Assembly: GCA_034769895.1 (NCBI GenBank)
Contig: CM068373.1
Location: forward strand, 204,001,964-204,065,963
DNA length: 64,000 nucleotides
Reading direction: 5' to 3'
Origin: Magicicada septendecula
Lineage: Eukaryota > Arthropoda > Insecta > Hemiptera > Cicadidae
Part shown: in pieces, positions 48,011-60,243 of the stretch
Position numbering within the stretch: the first letter of the stretch is position 1
How the letters are laid out: each line of letters begins with the position of its first letter
Position numbers and translations under genes: made by a program
The notes under the pieces: generated by a model
Databases searched by the model: none
What the model saw: only the letters and a program-made list of their open reading frames with translations
What the model was told of the DNA's origin: nothing

Positions 48011-49237
48011 AGGTATTAAGTTAAAGAGACTTTAAAAAAATTTAAATATTGTAACAGTTTGAGAAATTTTGGGGCGTCAGTTCTCAAAAAGGAATCAACG
48101 TTTCGAAAAAATTGTAAAATCCATACCGTGTAGTTTTAACTAAAGGAAATTTTAACGCAAATCAGAATTTAATGTTAACTCTATAAATACTTTAATTACA
48201 CGGGCACCAAGGAGGTAAAAATAAAAGTCAAAATTTTAAGAAAATTTAAAAGTCTCTGAGGAGCGTCAGGTTACGAAGAATTTTATTCAAAACACGAAGT
48301 TGGTATATTTAATATTTTGGCGAAATTAATGTCTTTGGCAAATTTTGGACACTTCAAAAAGTTTGTAAACTGTCTTTGCAAAAATATTTACATTTTGTAA
48401 TTAATTATGAATATTTGTGAAAAGAATTTCATACAGATCTATATACATATGTACCAAATTACACATATGTAAACATACATAAACTTAAGAGCTTGGTCTA
48501 AATTAGTTGTCTTTTGGCCATTATTGTTACAAATTTAACTAAAAAGACATGCAACAGTTCGGAATTTTTAGTGTTTATTCTATGATTGTCTACTTTTCAG
48601 TTGTTATTTTACTTAAAAAATAGTAGGGGAACCGGGGTTTGTGTAATTCTTCTGATAACTGAGAAATTATGTAATATTAAAATGTCTCTAACAATAAATG
48701 TATTTCCTTGAAAATAGTGACTCAGGGAGCTTACTTGTAATGTGAATAATAAAGAAGAAGAAGAAGAAGAAGAAGGAAAATATACTCTACTATAACCACG
48801 TCTTATAACTTTCATTCGCATAAATCACAACTGGTCGGCCAGTTAAGAAACGACACAATAAGGAGAGCTGTTGGGGTAGGTTACAATTGATTAGATTAGG
48901 TGGATTAGATGAGGATTAAATTAATAGAATAAACTACGAGTACAACACTAAAATCGGTTCTGAGATTTAGTGAGTTGCATGGTATCTGAGAGACAAGGGT
49001 TCAACGAGGAAGCCACAACAAGCGTAGAAGTAAACGTGGAACGATAAGTGGTGCCGATCCTGGATAAAAAGATCCGATTTGGACACTGTGATTATTAAAC
49101 AAAACTGAACACGTACAAACACAACAATACAGTACACATGCCGTTATAAGTGCCGACGCCCTCTACCGACTTCGTAGCTTAAATCTTATCACAGTCGTGT
49201 TTCTGTACTACTAAAAACCGAAGGGAGACGACGATAT
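48011..49237. other. No gene; GAA microsatellite at 48751-48775
   Basis: AT-rich sequence with a (GAA)n tract. Nothing else is recognised. Confidence 0.45.
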
Positions 49238-49766
49238 TGTTACGTAATGCGGAAAAAGTGTTACACCATTACAGAACATTCTACGTGTTTCTCGGCTGTT
49301 CCAGTGGAATCCAGGTGTGATGTTGTGTGCGTACGTGATCTCAACATGCGTAGCGAGATTTTTCTAGACTTTGCCGGCCGCGCACGCTGTGTCAAGGCCG
49401 CAATCAATACTACGCTGATGCGTAGTATGGACGATTCTGGAATTTCAGTGGTGTATAAATATAGGCATTCAGCGGCGCTTAGCTGAGTTATTGTCGGGGG
49501 ATTTACACAGTGCAGTTCGAAGTATTGTGGCGAAATGTTATTTGTTTCATAATTATGCGGGACAATAATTGTAATACAATTTTGTATTATATTAGTTAAC
49601 ATTTTTATTGCGTGTGAACAATTTTTTATTTGATTTGTTGTAAGAAACTATCTTGTTGACTACTGACTGTTCATTGTGATAATTAAAGCTGGTGATTATG
49701 ACTTAATTGGTGTCTTGTATTTTGTTTTCCATTGTACCATACGACAATCGGTAGACCGTCGTAACA
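49238..49766 (+). repeat. Solo LTR (family B) with 4-bp target duplication
   Basis: Starts TGTTACG and ends GTCGTAACA, flanked on both sides by ATAT (49234-49237 and 49767-49770). It shows a TATA-like TATAAATATAGG near 49455 and shares body and ends with the copies at 24587 and 32458. No internal sequence is adjacent, so it is a solo LTR left by recombination. Confidence 0.88.
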
Positions 49767-49770
49767 ATAT

Positions 49771-52700
49771 AGCGGGACAATACGTTACTGTATATCTACG
49801 TTTACAAATAAACATGTTTTGATGATGCGACGGCCACAATTCTAAGAAACCGTTAGCAGGCGGTTTAGATAAATGAATGCATATCCTGATTCGGGATCGC
49901 AATTTTCCACAAGAAAATGCATGCCTCCCAACAAAGCGGTTCAGGACGCGCAGACAGTGACGATAGTGATGAATTGAGTCAAGTGATTATAAAAATTCAA
50001 CCCTCTTGAGGCAAATGGCGGAGTAGACAAGACACGCTTTTGAATAGCAAATTTGTGAATTTTGAACAGCAAAGATGGGACTGAGTTTGTGTACACTCTA
50101 CAAGTACTGCATTAGACTGAACTCCAAGTCTCTGAGAGGAACGCGGGCAGAAAGAGAGAGCATAGACACACGGATGCACAGTTGCATTAAACAATCAGCG
50201 ATTACTGAGAAATCCCGATTCACATGCATTATCAAAACTCACTCAACGCTCACTTTCCTCTCATTGAGCATTAAGCCAGATAACTGTGACGCTATGTGTT
50301 GTACAAGAATTGGCACTGTTAAATATTATTAGTATTAAAATCTAATTTTAAGTTCACATAGATTATCATTTCGAATGTAATAGATGACTTACATTTTAAA
50401 GAGGACGAGCTAACTTCTCATCTGTTTCATTTATAATTTTGCAATTATATAACTAATTATTTCGCGACCTTCACTAAGAACAACGAAACTTTTTTTCTTT
50501 GTTTCGATGATCCTTGAGGAGACACTGTGAACAGACAGTTATAAATAAACGAATGACAGGACAATTCACTCACTAACAGAAAGTAACTAAAAGTACATTA
50601 ATCCTACACGATAGTTCACAAATTCGTATTTTTAATGTTACTATAATACAATTACTTAAAAAGGACTAAGTTGTAAACACAATGCCAATAATACGTAGTC
50701 TTTAAACGCTCTTACTACCGTAACGGTAAAAAGCGGACAGCAATAATATTACAAACTGGTAGTCTGTCTTTGTGATGGATGCCAGTTTGCACTGTGAACA
50801 GGGCTGATGAATCATTGGCCTTGACAAACAAACAATACCAACACAGATACACACACAACACAGTCACGCATACTTTATCCCCTCCATCAAAGACTTGGAG
50901 TTCAGTATAATGCAGTACAGCGCATTGTAACTGTAGGGTATTATAAGCCAATAGTTTTTGGTAATGAGTTTACCTTACACCTTAGGTAGACAAATATGTA
51001 TACATGTGTGTATGTGTTGGGGGGGACGTACGCATCTATGTACGTCCGTAATGCAGGCCAGGGATCTGCAACAGAAGGAAAATTGTAAGTCTAAATAAAT
51101 ACAATAAGCATCACGGTGTCTGATGTTGTCCACGAGGAGTTATTCTAATATTCCATTTAATTTCTCTACTACATTGTTCATTATAAACGTCTGTTTGCCA
51201 ACAGTATTATTAGTTACAACTGACTGTGTATTTTACTTTTTATAAATTGAAGTTACTGAATTGGAGATTGTCTAAATTAAAGTTAATACTGTATGTGGTT
51301 CTGAAACATGAGTTCCGGGGAAACCTCTTAGTAGGATACTGAGATTAGAAATGCGACTGTCAAAGCCTGCACAAGAACGGACAGACTTTAAAACATAAAC
51401 ATACCCAATGAATTGAAATATTTCAACATCCAAGATTGAATTGCGGGAAACAGAGATTGATTGCTCTTCTGGATAGGATGCCGGATGGCAAGTCGCTCGA
51501 GAGGAGATTGGCAATACAAGCCTATTGGACAAAGAAGTATACGAAAGTCTAGGGGACTTTGGTGATGAAGGTGTAATTCTTTTAGGACCGCTTCAGGCGA
51601 TTCGCCTAGTCAATGATGGAAAAAGAATAAAAAATAGTAAACAGTAAAATACGAAAATCAAATTACTGTACGTCTACCAGTGGCGCCCCCGTGCTTAGGT
51701 TGCACGGTTGCACAACTCCCGATTAAATCACCAATTGTATTTTAAATTATAGAATTATGAATAAAACAAAAACTAATAATAATGTTTTCACGCTAAGTAA
51801 TCCTAATTAATCATTTGACGATTGAAAATCGTAGAGCAATAGTAAAAACCGTACACGCTCTTCCCGCGGTGTACATGGCAAGTATGCACCAACTGTGATG
51901 CGCTTTGTATATGGGGAAATACACTGGAGTATTGCTGTGGCTGGCTAAACTCGGGTGCTCCTATTGCAACGATATAGGCTCGTTTGGTGTGAGTTTAGGG
52001 ATTGCAAACCCCGCTTGTATGTTACAGCGCCACCAGTCTGTTGGTAAATAACACGTGGTGCGCCAGGTAGGAATTAGTAAGTTTATGTTGTTATGCTACT
52101 TGAGTTAGTTAGTGTCGGTCGAATTTTTTGTGAATTTCGTTGTTAGTGTCAGTTAAGTGTCAGTCCAATTCATCGTTAAATGTAAATAGTAGTACACATA
52201 AAGGATTAAGGTGGCTTAGTGTAAGATATTTATTATATTTAACTGGTAGGACGCAATGAATTCTGTCGTAAACTTAACAAAAACGCTGTTCAGTTTACGT
52301 TATATTGAGAAAAAAAATTAAATTACGAGAGTATGTAGGCTACACCAGGTCTTTCAAATTTAATCAAAATGTAAAATCAGGTAACAGAATATTTAATCGT
52401 AAATTTAAAAATGATTTATGCAATAAATATTCATGGTTATGTAGGTGACACTAAAATTGCATTATTTTGTTTCCTTACGTATTGTTTGGAGGGGAGGAGA
52501 CTTGGACGTTTTCTGATCAGATAATAAAACAATTTAGTACTATCCAACCCAACAGCAACCCCCAAATTTTTCAACCACCAGCCGCAACTGTGACGATTTC
52601 ATTAATAAAAAATATGGTCATTATTAAATAGGTAATGTGTAGGCTGAGAAATTTTAAATTTTTAATAAAATCGCACATTTAAACTAAATCTTATTGCTAT

Positions 52701-53299
52701 CATAAATAATAATAATATTTAATAAAAAGTCTAATAATAAAATAAAAGGAATACGATTGTACAGAAAGGGTAAAGCCTATTATTTAATCCTGCATAGACA
52801 GGCACTAACCAGAATTAACTTGATTTCCGACCCCTAAACAAACTAAATATACTTGTAAATTTTGACATTATTTAAATAATTAAATAAGACCACTGTAATG
52901 TATGTTAATAACGTCTGTAACTAAGAATATCTCTACTTAATTAAATACTCAAACTTTAATCCTTTAAATAAAGAAGAAACATGGAACTACTTTTATGTTG
53001 ACTAGTAATTGTCGCGAGATTACTACTCTCCCCCTTACTATTTTGCCCACTTGCAATGGAGCGCTCACGCCGTAAGCTGCGTACAGCGTTGTTCGCGACG
53101 CGTGTATAATTATGTGAATGGTTGGTTCAATGAATATTTAAATAACTAAATTTGTGCGGCGATGACATCTCTCTCTCAATGAATAAATAACAAACTATGT
53201 AATTCATACATTACTACAAACATGAAGGTGATATTCAGCTAATAAATAATCATGTAAAGTGTATAACTGTGAAACAAACTTTCTATTTATTTATTATAA
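49771..53299. other. Intergenic, no recognised gene
   Basis: About 3.5 kb with only short open frames and no domain. A somewhat GC-richer block lies at 51670-52060. Confidence 0.45.
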
Positions 53300-53375
53300 C
53301 TACAAGAATTACTACAGTCGTCTAAGATGAGAGTATCCTACAAGAATTACTACAGTCGCCTAAGATGAGAGTACT
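53300..53375 (+). repeat. 38-bp tandem duplication
   Basis: Two copies of CTACAAGAATTACTACAGTC plus an 18-base remainder, differing at three positions. Confidence 0.93.
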
Positions 53376-54600
53376 TCACCCCGAATGATATAACAGACTT
53401 CAGGAACTTCACCGTCACCGGATACTAAGGCAACGACAGACCTTCAGGAAACACACCAAGGACCGAAGAACCAATTCTGCAGCAAATACTGAAAACCAGG
53501 TGACATGGAGGCTTGTCTTCCATGGTTATGAGTTACTAAAATTATTACCCACAAAAGACAATTTAACTCACCACTTTTAAGACTTTAAAAGACAGACATT
53601 ATATGTAACATGTAGTCTGTAATCTAATAACACTGGTTATAGCAAAAGAGTAAATGTTTAAACTAAAATTTTCTTGTTTTGAAAGATTAATAAAGTCCAT
53701 TCTTCAAATGGCTCAATTTTCAATATTGTATATGGCAAGGTGACCATTATTAACTTAATATATATTCAATCCCGGATCCGTGGAATAAATTAAATAGATG
53801 TACATCATATTTTGAGGGCCCTTATGAAAGAGTAATATATATAATTATACTGTAAACTATATATGTTGAGAACTTTAAATAGAGAACTTTACTGCATAAT
53901 GTAATAAAGAGATGTCATCTGAGTACCGAGTAAACTGAGTGCATAAATCAACAGTCTCCCCTTCCCAATATCCTGATATAAGAATTGTTTTATTTGTTGT
54001 GATTAATTTTCAGCTCGTCACAACGAAAGGCAGCCTGTATAATTGGCATAACCAATTAACGCGGGTTAGTTAACTGACGAATACTATGTTTATTTTACTT
54101 CTGCTAAGTTAATGAACATTTAAAAAATATAAACAATATTGCCGTACACCCATCAAAAGAGAAGTTGTTCGTATATTTTAATATACTAGTTTTATTCAAT
54201 TATAAAATTAGTTTCTAATTTGTTATTAAGAAAATAATAATTTTGTTTACATCGTTCTTGCCTTTATAATGCGATACAAAAACCTTTTCAGTCATAATAT
54301 TAAATAGTAAGCATATTAAATAGTACTGTTCTAAACAGTTTGACTGGCCGAATTTGGGTGTCCTAATGTCTTTTTTTACCAAACTAGTTAAAAACACCTG
54401 ATTTCAAAGTGAAATACTAAAGAGTTATCCGTTTATAGAAGCTAGCTGCAGACTGTGCTGAATACTGAAGGAGACAAGTACGGCGACTGTGGTGAACAAG
54501 TCTCATTGCACTCCTTAACCTATAGTTAGATTCCAGTTTTTTTTTTTTAATGTAGCATTTTCTAAAACGAAGTTATTGACATTTTGTTAAATAAAACACA
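53376..54600. other. No recognised gene
   Basis: AT-rich sequence with short open frames only. Confidence 0.4.
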
Positions 54601-55230
54601 CTCATTTGCTTCAAACTCTTGAAGGTTCTCCCCTGAACGCTGTCGTCTCGCTTTAAGTTGAACACGGTAGGCCTACACTTCGCACAAATGCTGTTCACCG
54701 TACCGTAATTCCAGAGCTTTTGTTGATTCGGCATATACGTTCTGGCTGTCAGATGGCACTTTCTGTATTAGCTCTTCGGCAGGTCCTTTTAAAGCAAGAA
54801 TGAGTGAAAGGCCTTTCTCTTCTTCTGTACATTTATCTAAGCGAGCGGCGAGTTCAAATTGGCAAAGATAAGTTGCCCAGTGAGTGCTTCCATCAAACGC
54901 TGGTGCCTTTACGTAAGCTGGCCCTACTACAGTTAATGGGGTGTTTTGATTTCTCTGATATTTTGAATCTTCTTCAGCATTGATTAATAGTATTCCTTTA
55001 TCAACTATTTCTTTCACTAAATGTTCGACTTCATTTTTAATTTGTTTTATTGAATTTGTAATAGAATCTTCTAAACTTGACATATTTGTTTTCATAGTTG
55101 ACACAGATTTTTCTATTTCTGATATTCTGTCAACTTGTTGGTTCAGCTCACCTCGTAACAGGATGAATTTTGCAGTGGTATCCTCTTGTACGAACGTCTT
55201 AACCGTCGTCTGATGACTAAATTCTTTTTG
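54601..55230 (-). pseudogene. Retroelement Gag fragment (third lineage)
   Basis: A coiled N-terminal part (EIEKSVSTMKTNMSSLEDSI) is followed by the capsid-like YVKAPAFDGSTHWATYLCQFE, EEKGLSLILALKGPAEELIQ and, after a frame change near 54673, VQLKARRQRSGENLQEFEAN. This is the Gag pattern of Ty3/gypsy-like elements and differs from the two gag copies at the window start. Neither protease nor polymerase follows. Confidence 0.75.
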
Positions 55231-55239
55231 CCGTCACTC

Positions 55240-55755
55240 TGGTGTTTTATTTTCAAGCTTACGTTCGTGGATGACTTCAAGGACGTGTGGAATGTAGAAG
55301 TCTGTGTGCAAAGTCTGGTTGGACACATATCACGGGACATCTGCGATAGCTCGTAGGTTCTTTAATTGGAATCGCTCTATGATTGCTATGTTAGATTTGG
55401 TGGTGCAGCCCCAAAGTTCGATTCCGTAAGTCCATATGTGTTTAAGGACAGTTTTATACAGAAGAAGTTTGTTGTTTAAAGATAAAGATATAAATTTTCT
55501 GCCTAACAGTCAGTTAATTTTCTTAAATCTTAAATTTAGTCGTTTTCTTTTCTGTTTTATGTGGTCCAGGTAAAAGTCTAAATAAAGGTCTAGGTACCTG
55601 ACTATTGTTTGTAACGGTATTTCAACGTGGTTCAGATGAACTGTGGGGCAGTTGCCTCTCCGTAAAAGACACAGTAGAGCTCCTCCCAAATATGGCAACC
55701 TGCTACTAACCAGTTGGCAAACATCGACAGACGTGAGTTTCAGGATGTATCGCAT
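55240..55755 (-). pseudogene. Jockey-clade reverse transcriptase C-terminal fragment
   Basis: The minus strand reads LDLYLDFYLDHIKQKRKRLN, LGRKFISLSLNNKLLLYKTV, WTYGIELWGCTTKSNIAIIE and RFQLKNLRAIADVP. This is the thumb and connection region after the FADD box in Jockey-type LINEs. Two in-frame stops interrupt it. It abuts the Gag fragment at about 55235, so one has inserted beside or into the other. It is a different lineage from the pieces at 37036-41420. Confidence 0.83.
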
Positions 55756-56136
55756 TCTATGAAATTGTCAAATGTTACTAAGGCAACTGAAAGGAATAAA
55801 CAAACAAAATAACAGTTTCCCAGTTCTTCAGATTCGTGTCCAAACCTAATGCATTGCCTGTGACTCGAAGTAACCGAACCGCGTGCTTTCACGCCGTCAT
55901 GATTTCAGTAAGGGAGCAGCGAAATTCCTTTCTACACAACCTCCAACTGTAATTCCATGAGTTTTTATGTCATATAGTTCAAACATCATAGTCTTGGCCA
56001 ATCACTACCTGGACGTATTCACAATGTACACAACGTAGTATTAACTGGAGACATCCTATAATGTTACACACCTTCTTCGGGTTTTTCAGAATCTCTGAAA
56101 AAATAACACTTTAAATGTTTAACTGTATGGTTATAA
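55756..56136. other. No recognised gene
   Basis: Host or old repeat sequence left of the inverted-repeat-bounded element. Confidence 0.4.
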
Positions 56137-56272
56137 TTAGGGTGGAGTGAAAAAGCTTGCCAAAAAAAAGTTTAGCTCAATTTATTAGCCTATATGCGGA
56201 AAATTTGCTACCTATAAGTGTAATCATCTGTGTGAAATTTGAACTTCCTACAACATAATCTTTGGCTGCCAA
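56137..56272 (+). repeat. Left terminal inverted repeat
   Basis: Pairs with 59047-59171; three conserved blocks in the same order. Confidence 0.8.
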
Positions 56273-56461
56273 TTTGCCACTAAAATCTCTATAACAGTTT
56301 AAGATTTATGAATTTTTCATGCAGCTCCTCGCTTGTTTTCTGTGTGAAAACAACCCAGAACTCACCACGTGGAGGTGGCTGTATATCGAGTTCCACCACC
56401 CACCCACCCATTGTCTTTAAACATTTAGGTTAATTGCCTCATAGAACTTGGAGATATTGAC

Positions 56462-58620
56462 TCTTGGTTTCAAATTTGGGTAATCCAATTCTAGATCCTA
56501 TTCTTGATCTTATGAATCCATCTCCTGCGTCGTTGCCACACACCGCAGCTGATACTTCAGTAACTACTTTGACGCAGCGCTCTACTGCTTGTCAATGGCA
56601 CGGAAATCTTAAAATATCAATTTCAGCAGGAACGTCCAAAATCATCGGCTTAAGTTCATTATCAGAAATAGGTACTGTAAGTGGTGGTTCAGTACGTGTA
56701 ACTGAATGCCAGTCAATTATATCTATATAGTCGTCTGCTTTGAAATTTAACGTAGGAATCTTAAATTCACGAACATTTTGTTCTACTTTAGCTATTTGTC
56801 TACATTTTAAAATTCTTCGAAAGCCCAACTCTCTCACGTGTTTTCGGCTGCGGCCAAAATTGCCAACAGAATATTTTCTGGATGACCAAAATATGCGTTT
56901 CTTTGCAATGTTCGATTTATTATGCTCTTTAACTCTTCAGGCAGAAATCGAGATTTTTTTATTATGCTGTAAAAGTGTTGACTCCCATGCCGACAAGATG
57001 ACTGAGTTTTAATATCAAACCATGCGCATGCGTATACTCTAATAACATACTCTGTTAAAACTTTCAAGTTCCCCGATGGGTCTTTTGTTAAAACATATAA
57101 TCTCAAAATTCTATTTGCTGTCGTTAACCACCTGGAATGACTCATTTTTCCTTGATCCTTTCGTGACAAGCTTAATAAAATATTTCCGTTTGAAATTCCA
57201 GTACAAATTTCGTAGAGATATCGTTGATCTGTACTAAGTTCATCAAGGGCAACATCAGGCAAAGTTATTTCCATCTTTTCAAAGCTTATTACAGGCATCT
57301 TTTCGCAAGATTCTAACTTTTTTCCAATTTCTCCACAGTACGCTTTTGGTCCAGTAGTTTTTCCGTCCAAATGTTGCAATAGATGACGTAATGGTAATTC
57401 ATTTGTATGTAACAAACAAACCATTGCAAAGGACGTCCCATAGAAAGCTCAAGTTGTCTTATGATACCATTTTTATAACCTGTATTAACCAATGTTCCAT
57501 CACAACCAACAGCTTGCAACTTAGAAAGATCAACATTTTCCTCTAAAAAAGTTAATATGCTTGTTCTAATATTATGAGAACAACATGGTCTTATGTTATG
57601 GTCTTTCTAGCTACCCTTTCTTCTTCCTTAACCCGAATTAAAGTCTTGTCTTTTCGGCCGTCTAAGTATATCCCATATTCCGATGAAGAGTGTTTTCCCT
57701 CATTTTTCCTTTTCAAGTCACTGCGGGTTTTTATTCTTTCCCTTCTGATTTTGCTACGATCGACTACTTTAGAAGAATCTTCTTTAGTAATTATTCCCAT
57801 ATCTTTTAAAGCTGCAGTTATAAGAATTGCACTGATCTATCAGAAACACCAGTTCTGTCGCAAGCCTGTGCTACATTTGTAAGTTTAGTTCTCATTTGCG
57901 AAGTTGAAGGAGAATCTTGACTTGTAATTGTGTTTTCCGTTTCACATTGTTTATATTCAGTATCTTCATATTCATCAGAAGAACTTGAAGAATTCAAAAT
58001 GTGTCCCAAAACAGAAGAAGAATGTCTATTAGCTATTTTTTCTTCACTGACTTGCAATTGAACGTTTTGACTTCTTTCTGCTGCCTTTTCTTTGCGTTGC
58101 AATCTTTTTTGAAGCATTTTGCTAGCTTTAATGTCAATATTTCCAATTACCATTCTTCGAAATGTCCTTTGATCCGTTAAAAAAACTCTTTCAGCTACAG
58201 GTACTTTAATTTTGCAAGTACAGATTAAAAGTCCTTGCATTTACATAATGAAATATCGAACAGATTTTTTTCCGCTGATTCTCTAAGTGATACAACTTTT
58301 TTCGAAGAATTTAGTTTACCTTCTCTTTTCGAAGGCTTCTTAATATTACGATATTTGTTATGGTATTCTCTTATCTTACGTAATATTTGTTGGTCCGTTA
58401 CAATAGGAATTGAACTTTTTTCCCATTAGCGTTTGAGATCTTTTATTAATGGCGAACACACATCAGCCAAACCAGGTTCCTGTTTGTTTTCTCTTAAAAG
58501 TTCTTGTCGTATATATAAATAATATCTTATAACGTCCGCATATGTCGGTAGCATATTATCTTTAAAGGTTTCAGGCGCACCAAACACTGGGCACAAGTCG
58601 TCTGATCGCGTCCGAGGCAT
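56462..58620 (-). pseudogene. Transposase-like protein, Cc8L18.2-like family (tentative)
   Basis: The probable start is ATG 58620 (MPRTRSDDLCPVFGAPETF). In order: a helical N-terminal part (ADVIRYYLYIRQELLREN), a Ser/Asp/Glu-rich linker (58030-57900), then QAVGCDGTLVNTGYKNGIIR near 57515 and MVCLLHTNELPLRHLLQHLD near 57420. It continues with LSTDQRYLYEICTGISNGN, KMSHSRWLTTANRILRLYV and LQRNAYFGHPENILLAIL. The C-terminal QAVERCVKVVTE...FETKSQY lies near 56590-56465. A conserved Asp followed by C-x2-H is a layout seen in several RNase-H-fold transposases. From memory this resembles multicopy arthropod proteins named after bracovirus gene Cc8L18.2. At least three stops or frame changes make this copy defective. 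Confidence 0.6.
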
Positions 58621-59046
58621 TTCTGTATGCCCTACGTAACACGAAATGATAACTAAATGAAATATACTGAACAAAAATAACACAAAATAAAATACGTGAA
58701 CCACGTAACGCAACTAAATGAAATACGCACTAATAATAGAAAGACAACCAACTCAAACGGAGAACGCAGTCGTACTGACGCCAGCAAGAGAGATATAGCA
58801 TCAGCCAGCGTCCATACACGGTTAGAGAGAGAGAGAGGGTCTATGCAGGAGCATGCGCACGCGCAGTGCGGACTTGAAGGGCGAGTCCCTCGATTCCCAG
58901 CGTCACGTTAAGTCTCAAACTTTTGATTTCTCTGACAGTTTAATTTCAACCACTCATGGTTTCAAATCAGAGCTATTATAATTTATGAATCTGTTTTTGT
59001 TAGTTTTGTGACAAATTAGGCGAAATAGCTGAATATTAAAGTTATT

Positions 59047-59171
59047 TTGGCAGCCAAAAATTTAATTTGATTTAGCTGAGATTTCGTATTATAAATAGGC
59101 TTTGTAATAGGCAACTTTTCCACATATAGGGGTTTTAAATTCATGATTTTAATTTTTTCACTCTACCCTAA
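59047..59171 (-). repeat. Right terminal inverted repeat
   Basis: Complement of 56137-56272 with small indels. It lies upstream of the gene, so it may also hold its promoter. Confidence 0.8.
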
Positions 59172-59906
59172 ATTGGTTATTTAAAACGTCACTGTTGTGT
59201 ATAATATAATTTAGACTCCAGAAGATAATACATTTAAGTTATCCGGATCGCAACTATAGGCTACTTAAAATTAATGTTGTTAAAGTAAATATAGTGGACA
59301 AAACTCTCGAAGTTTCAATTAAACCTTTTTTGTGTTCCAATCTTTCCTTAGATTGTAATTAACGCTTTATCAAAGCCTTGTTTTGATTGAACCTCACAAG
59401 TTAAAAAGAAAAACAATCACATTTCCTCTCCTTTCGCAAACAACAAGTGATTTCTCATTTAGCCTATAACTTGAACGACCTATCTCAACGTGACTGTACA
59501 AATAGTGAAAATTGCTTTCTTTTTTGTAACAGAGTTTTTGTAAAGCACGTTTAATTGATTTTTCTCTTTCTTGTGCCTGTAAAAAACGAATCCAATTGCA
59601 ACCAAAATAATAGTCTAAGGTTCTATAACAGAGCTTTAAATTTATTTACACTAGCATCAACACTCTTATATAACTATACAAAGGAAATTTCTGATCCCAA
59701 AGTGTTTGAGTTTTTGCAATAAAATAATGACTGTTAATGTATATTGATTTTTCATTTTAAGATAAGCGCTTCCATGAAATGATGTAAAAACCCACCCAGT
59801 CCAATTTCCCAGAGTCCTTTCATTAAAATATTGATTCGAAAACTAATCAACTTGAAGTACTTTTTCAGTTAAAACTGAAACTCCCTTCCAAACAAGTATC
59901 TAGCTA
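59172..59906. other. No recognised gene
   Basis: AT-rich sequence between the putative transposon and the mariner fragment. Confidence 0.4.
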
Positions 59907-60243
59907 CTGTACGAGGGAGATTTGAAAAGTTCGCGGCCTACCATATAAACGAATGTGTGGCGTTTCTGTTTTGTACCGCATCGTGGCGCCACGTTCGCCC
60001 CCACGAACAGCTGTGAAGCGTCAAGACGGGTCAAGTCATTGTTGCGGAGAAACAGCTGTATAAATAAGATTATCTCAGAACAACGCTGAAAATGAAGAAA
60101 ACTGAACATCAAATTTTTTGTTTTAACAAACATCAAGAAAGGTTTAACACCAACAAAAATTTTTAATGAGATGAAGAATGTGTCTTCATTTACTACAGTG
60201 AAAAAATGGGTTACTGAATTTAAACGTGGTCGTGCACGTTGTA
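59907..60243 (+). mobile_element. mariner 5' fragment (second family)
   Basis: After TA (59905-59906) the sequence CTGTACGAGGGAGATTTGAA resembles a mariner inverted terminal repeat. About 185 bases later an N-terminal transposase piece begins (ATG near 60091, then a frame change). It reads GLTPTKIFNEMKNV and FTTVKKWVTEFKRGRAR at 60141-60240, the helix-turn-helix DNA-binding domain. The catalytic half and right end are absent. It differs from the mariner at 19264-20231. Confidence 0.8.

Larger units (their letters stand above)
56137..59171 (-). mobile_element. Putative DNA transposon with inverted repeats, unclassified
   Basis: The left end TTAGGGTGGAGTGAAAAA (56137-56154) matches the complement of the right end (59154-59171) with one difference. 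Further inward, CCTATATGCGGAAAATTTGC (56189-56208) matches the complement of 59111-59130 (18 of 20), and TTTGGCTGCCAA (56261-56272) matches the complement of 59047-59058. The imperfect inverted repeats are therefore at least ~125-135 bases. They enclose a single minus-strand gene. If the ends are TAGGG, a 3-base AAT flanks both sides. Length is 3,035 bases. Confidence 0.8.

Noticed and set aside
51675..52045. Possible hAT-like miniature element with CAGTGGCGC near the left and GGTGGCGC (complement) near the right
   Set aside because: Only 8-10 bases match, with an offset, and no target duplication was seen.
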